From: Tychonema sp. LEGE 06208
Lineage (GTDB): Bacteria; Cyanobacteriota; Cyanobacteriia; Cyanobacteriales; Microcoleaceae
Direction: 5' to 3'
Assembly: GCF_015207505.1 (NCBI RefSeq)
Contig: NZ_JADEWT010000067.1
Location: 1-34,432, forward strand
DNA length: 34,432 nucleotides
Under the pieces are notes generated by a model. The model saw only the letters and a program-made list of their open reading frames with translations. It had not been told where the DNA came from and did no database searches. Made by a program: the position numbers and the translations under genes. Of the stretch, positions 33,811 through 34,432 are shown in pieces (position 1 is the stretch's first letter; each line of letters begins with the position of its first letter).

Positions 33811-34313
33811 GGTAGTCCTGCATAGTAAGGAAAGTTAAGAATTTTAATTGATACATAAACTGGCGTTATACTCATGAATAAAATACCAAATAGCTGCCAA
33901 TATGATGGAGAGTTTTTTAGAGAATAAAATAGTTTTTCTCACCAATCGAGATATTTTTTGTCTCAGCGTATTATTAAATATTTCTACATAGTTTGTCAGA
34001 TTAGTCTCCTTTCCTACTGTCTTGTATCTTTTTTGAGGAAAAACTGTTCTATAGGTACTCCAAAAGTCTGTATAACTTACGGCACATTGACTATAAGCTC
34101 GTGGCAAATAATCCCATAATCCTTGAGCGCCAGCTTGATCTCTTTTGCCAATATATACTCCTACAATTTCTTTGGTAGATACATCAATTGCCAGCAAAAT
34201 CCACTGCTTATTACCTACAAATCACCACATTTCATCACATTGAATTGTTAGCTTCCCCCTTTTTTTTAACTTCACTTCTACTTATCTTTTGACAGCTCCT
34301 AATTTGTAATTGC
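33811..34313 (-). mobile_element. IS1-family element remnant
   Basis: The end at 33811 begins GGTAGTCCTGCATAGTAAGG, similar to the terminus at the left edge of the window, and sits 33 bases beyond the transposase stop. The element has lost its 5' portion (InsA and the left end), and abuts the tail of another transposase at about 34297-34313, so it is a truncated remnant. Confidence 0.6.
33844..34296 (-). pseudogene. IS1-family transposase (InsB-like), frameshifted and with internal stop
   Basis: The 3' 118 codons read well as an IS1-type DDE transposase (LAIDVSTKEIVGVYIGKRDQ, CAVSYTDFWSTYRTVFP, KKRYKTVGKETNLTNYVE region). Read further upstream, homology continues through an in-frame TGA at 34222-34224 (LTIQCDEMW, stop, FVGNKQW) where a Ser codon is expected. 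It then requires a frame change at an A8G5 run (34255-34267), before which ISRSEVKKK continues in the other frame. At least one nonsense and one frameshift mutation therefore inactivate it. The short open reading frame with a TTG start at 34197 is only its tail. Confidence 0.75.
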
Positions 34314-34432
34314 TCAACTAGGGGAAAAAAGGGAGCCATCAATAGAGAGAGCTTGTTGAATAGATTGATAAGCCGTCAAGCCCTGACGCTTGCCAGTATT
34401 AACCACTGAACGAACGGCAGCAAACAAATCTC
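34314..34432 (-). pseudogene. C-terminal tail of another transposase (IS66-like?), cut by window edge
   Basis: A 38-residue tail reads DLFAAVRSVVNTGKRQGLTA and ends LSIDGSLFSPS, stop at 34314-34316. It resembles the C-terminal helix of IS66-like transposases, with a basic R..T.++QG segment, but the family assignment is weak. It enters from the right edge; whether the full gene is intact cannot be seen. Confidence 0.4.

Noticed and set aside
1-34432. Composite transposon bounded by the two inward-facing IS1-like ends
   Set aside because: The interval carries ndhB and other core genes, the two ends differ, and both IS copies are truncated at one side or decayed.

Overview
The window looks like chromosomal DNA of a filamentous, non-marine cyanobacterium of the Oscillatoriales type (Microcoleus/Oscillatoria/Phormidium-like). 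The evidence is: ndhB of the cyanobacterial NDH-1 complex, a PlmA-type GntR regulator, many HIP1 sites (GCGATCGC), tandem heptanucleotide repeats between genes, two Uma2-family nucleases, and several other lineage-typical families (DUF4332, ABC1/UbiB kinase, GAF-PAS adenylate cyclase, Npun_R2821-like glycosyltransferases). The genus is inferred, not proven.

Layout. Bases 1-127 hold the 3' end of an IS1-family transposase and its terminus, which cuts off the front of a DUF1772 gene (126-425). ndhB follows (757-2328) with a strong terminator. Bases 2.5-18.5 kb carry mostly independent housekeeping or accessory genes on both strands: Uma2, GNAT acetyltransferase, ArsC/Spx-like protein, DUF4332, aminopeptidase P, GAF-PAS adenylate cyclase, PlmA, nitroreductase, a 629-residue membrane-anchored repeat protein, a second Uma2, FetB, a DegT aminotransferase and an ABC1 kinase. 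The gaps between them are full of repeats: heptamer arrays, a 459-base repeat block, a GTAGGGTGCGTCAG-bounded element, a probable IS200/IS605-derived non-coding remnant, and a 124-base miniature inverted-repeat element with a perfect 9-base target duplication.

From 19.3 to 32.6 kb, eleven genes all lie on the minus strand and form a glycan assembly and export locus. Read from upstream (right) to downstream (left) they are: a GT1-like transferase, GT14-like, GT8-like and GT4 transferases, an ABC exporter with an unusual C-terminal extension, a second GT4, a GT10 (fucosyltransferase-like), a SUMF1/FGE-fold protein, and three paralogous Npun_R2821-like glycosyltransferases. The DegT aminotransferase at 14.7 kb could supply an amino sugar, but it lies apart. 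The likely product is an exopolysaccharide, glycolipid or glycosylated surface molecule. No initiating transferase or polymerase is visible, so the locus may continue elsewhere.

The right end has a DUF2786 protein and then a graveyard of transposase fragments (IS1-type with a nonsense codon and a frameshift, abutting the tail of another transposase).

The most interesting candidate is the SUMF1-fold gene. Its C-terminus has the layout of a diversity-generating-retroelement variable region, with nearly all residues at the putative variable positions encoded by codons derivable from AAN by adenine substitution. No reverse transcriptase or template repeat is in this window. Second tier: the ABC exporter carrying a HisKA-like tail without its histidine, the miniature element with its target duplication, and the TnpB-element-like non-coding remnant.
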